Assembly: GCA_002471845.1 (NCBI GenBank)
Contig: DKQT01000003.1
Span: 1-6,076 of the forward strand
Origin: Fidelibacterota bacterium UBA7301
GTDB taxonomy: Bacteria > Fidelibacterota > Marinisomatia > Marinisomatales > TCS55
DNA length: 6,076 nucleotides
Direction of reading: 5' to 3'
Shown in pieces: positions 4,586 through 6,076 of the stretch; positions within the stretch are counted from its first letter, which is position 1; every line of letters begins with the position of its first letter. The position numbers were made by a program, and so were the translations under genes. The notes under the pieces are model-generated. The model made no database searches. It had not been told where the DNA came from and worked only from the letters and a program-made list of their open reading frames with translations.

Positions 4586-5865
4586 GACTGATAGATAAGA
4601 GCTCGAATTTTATCATGATCATCTATATTCAATGCTGGAATTAACTGTGTAAAATATACTACAACCATATCTTCATTTGGGTCAACCCAATAAGTTGAAT
4701 GATAAGCACCGCCCCATGAAAATTCACCTATTGAACCTAATATACCTCTCCCACCTAATTGTTCTACTGTAGCAAAACCAAGACCAAATCTTACTCCGTC
4801 ACTCCCAAAAGGAATATCTGCTATATGATTAGTTGTCATCAATTCCACAGATTTTCTACTAAGAATTCTTTTTTTTCCAAATTGACCTTCGTTAAGCATC
4901 ATTTGAAGGAAAATAGCATAATCTTCAGCAGTTGAGAGAAGACCAGCACCACCAGAAAAACTCATTCTAGGACCATTTACATAATGCCCTTGTCCAATCA
5001 TACTAGCCCCTACTCTTTTACCGGGATCAGGTGCAAGTTTTATTCCAGTTTTAGTTGAAGAATAGACTTTAGCTAATCTGTTCTTCTTAGCTAATGGTAG
5101 GAAAAAATGAGTATCTTTCATTTGTAGAGGTTCAAAAATTTCTTGTTGAAGAAACTGATCTAAAGGTTGATCGGAAACAACTTCAATTACAGCACCCAAA
5201 ATATCAACACTTAAACCATAAACGAATTTTTCGCCAGGATGTGTATCCATTGGAAGCTTCGCTACTCGTTTTACAGTGGCCTGAATTGATTCATCTCTAT
5301 GGGCAAAATACCAACCCATAATTTCTGTTTTTTCCCAACGATCTTGTGCTGGTCCAAAACCCCAACCCACACCAGCAGTATGAGTTAACAAATCTCGAAT
5401 AGTGATTTTCCTTTTTGCCTTAACAACATTATATGAACCATTTCCATCTGATTCTGCTACTGTAGTGTTATTATACTCTGGGATATATTTTCCAACAGGG
5501 TCTTGAATTAGCAACAAGCCTTTTTCCTGTAAAATCATTATTCCCACACTGATTATTGCTTTTGTTTGAGATGCAATTCTAAATATATCGTCCTTTTCCA
5601 TAGGATCCATCAATTCCTTATCCCTATAACCAAATGAATAAAAATAGGCAGATTTACCTTTGCGTAAAACAAGAGCTACTCCCCCTGGTAGTTTTTCATC
5701 AGAAACATAATTATCTAATTGATGGGTTAGTCTCTCTAGGCGTTTTGAAGATAGGCCAACAGACTCCGGTCGGATATCTCTAAATGGTTGGGCAAATATT
5801 GAAGAGAGGGTAAACCCTAATATTACAACCCATGATTTGGGATTAATTATTTTTATTTGTTTCAT
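4573..5865 (-). CDS. Exported serine hydrolase, beta-lactamase class C/esterase family
   Basis: The protein has 430 residues, a normal length for the PF00144 beta-lactamase-related family, which includes class C beta-lactamases, DD-peptidases and family VIII esterases. A Sec signal peptide (about residues 1-25) ends near SIFAQ. The catalytic S-x-x-K is S99-Q-T-K102 in IFRIASQTKAI. The second motif tyrosine is Y216 in FVYGLSVDILG. WGGAYHS (384-390) takes the place of the KTG/HxG motif, as is common in the esterase-like branch. RDLLTHTAGVGWG (157-169) and the Gly-rich SGGAGLLSTAEDY (304-316) are also typical. An esterase or peptidase role is more likely than antibiotic resistance. The start is fixed by AAAGGAG of repeat R6, six bases before ATG. 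The gene is visibly AT-richer than its neighbours. Confidence 0.92.
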   Translation of the reverse strand: MKQIKIINPKSWVVILGFTLSSIFAQPFRDIRPESVGLSSKRLERLTHQLDNYVSDEKLPGGVALVLRKGKSAYFYSFGYRDKELMDPMEKDDIFRIASQTKAIISVGIMILQEKGLLLIQDPVGKYIPEYNNTTVAESDGNGSYNVVKAKRKITIRDLLTHTAGVGWGFGPAQDRWEKTEIMGWYFAHRDESIQATVKRVAKLPMDTHPGEKFVYGLSVDILGAVIEVVSDQPLDQFLQQEIFEPLQMKDTHFFLPLAKKNRLAKVYSSTKTGIKLAPDPGKRVGASMIGQGHYVNGPRMSFSGGAGLLSTAEDYAIFLQMMLNEGQFGKKRILSRKSVELMTTNHIADIPFGSDGVRFGLGFATVEQLGGRGILGSIGEFSWGGAYHSTYWVDPNEDMVVVYFTQLIPALNIDDHDKIRALIYQSIIN

Positions 5866-5871
5866 TTTTTA

Positions 5872-5900
5872 CTCCTTTATTTGAGCCAGAGGCGTTTCAA
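5872..5900 (-). repeat. Junction repeat R6 (mini-ORF starting with TTG)
   Basis: On the - strand it reads TTGAAACGCCTC, TGGCTCAAATAA, AGGAG, then TAAAAA and the ATG of the hydrolase at 5865. It differs from R2 only in ATG to TTG, which is still a usable start. The TGA stop of the preceding gene (5897-5899) is part of the element, so the entire space between the two genes is the repeat plus a six-base spacer. Confidence 0.92.
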
Positions 5901-6076
5901 TTATTAATATCGTCTGAGGATAAAAATTTAATTTTTAAGGCTCCATCCTTCTGGCGGACCATGTAAGCGCTTTCCAGCCATTCCATATTCATGACCATTT
6001 CCTGGCCATCTTCACCCATACTTACAAAGCGGCCTTGGTTCCTGTAGTAAACATGGGCGGAATTCCGGTCGGTGGA
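5897..6076 (-). CDS. C-terminal part of a small protein, cut by the window edge
   Basis: The last 59 codons run open from the right edge to TGA at 5897-5899. The product includes SAHVYYRNQGRFVSMGEDG and ends with LKIKFLSSDDINN. The pattern of strand, acidic turn and final strand (WLESAYMVRQKDGALKIKFLSS) resembles the end of SnoaL/NTF2-like (DUF4440-type) domains, where a phrase such as DGxWKI closes the sheet. That assignment is tentative. Its GC content is higher than that of the following hydrolase gene. The stop codon lies inside repeat R6. The start and any signal peptide are outside the window. Confidence 0.72.
   Translation of the reverse strand, partial: STDRNSAHVYYRNQGRFVSMGEDGQEMVMNMEWLESAYMVRQKDGALKIKFLSSDDINN

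Noticed and set aside
1617..5900. Integron attC sites or a CRISPR array
   Set aside because: The repeats lack paired RYYYAAC/GTTRRRY cores, show only a 3-bp palindrome (GCC-TCT-GGC), and are spaced by whole genes rather than short spacers.

Overview
The window looks like a stretch of an environmental, probably marine or aquatic, Gram-negative bacterium. It has lipoprotein and Sec signal peptides, a DUF1080-type sugar-active enzyme, a TIGR04076-type protein and a mixed, AT-leaning composition. A Bacteroidota/Fibrobacterota/Marinimicrobia-like (FCB) source is my guess, but no marker gene is present to prove it.

Layout: positions 32-1094 hold an apparently intact IS30-family insertion sequence on the + strand. 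Positions 1097-1516 hold no convincing gene, only AT-rich DNA with possible coding remnants. From 1517 to the right edge every gene lies on the - strand. Read in transcription order (right to left) they are: the 3' end of a small protein (5897-6076), a secreted serine beta-lactamase/esterase-like hydrolase (4573-5865), a lipoprotein with an EF-hand-like loop (3584-4402), a short lipoprotein (3216-3587), a two-domain TIGR04076-type protein (2386-3030), a secreted DUF1080 protein (1649-2314), and a 30-residue single-span membrane microprotein (1517-1609).

The striking feature is a conserved junction element found six times, once at or near the head of each of these six complete genes and always in the same orientation (R1 1617-1644, R2 2321-2349, R3 3196-3219, R4 3573-3587, R5 4455-4478, R6 5872-5900). 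On the - strand it reads ATGAAACGCCTC, TGGCTCAAATAA, AAGGAG, that is, a seven-codon mini-ORF MKRLWLK* followed by a Shine-Dalgarno sequence. In R1, R2 and R6 it is followed by a fixed short spacer and the start codon of the next gene. In R3, R4 and R6 the stop codon of the preceding gene lies inside the start of the element. Base composition and protein family change at each element. The region therefore resembles a cassette array in which unrelated accessory genes are joined through one shared translational-coupling or recombination sequence. No integrase is visible in the window, so the mechanism is inference.

The genes do not form a recognisable pathway. Most encode exported or envelope-associated products. 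The only clear terminator is at 4434-4456, directly after R5; elsewhere co-transcription from the right with coupled translation is plausible.
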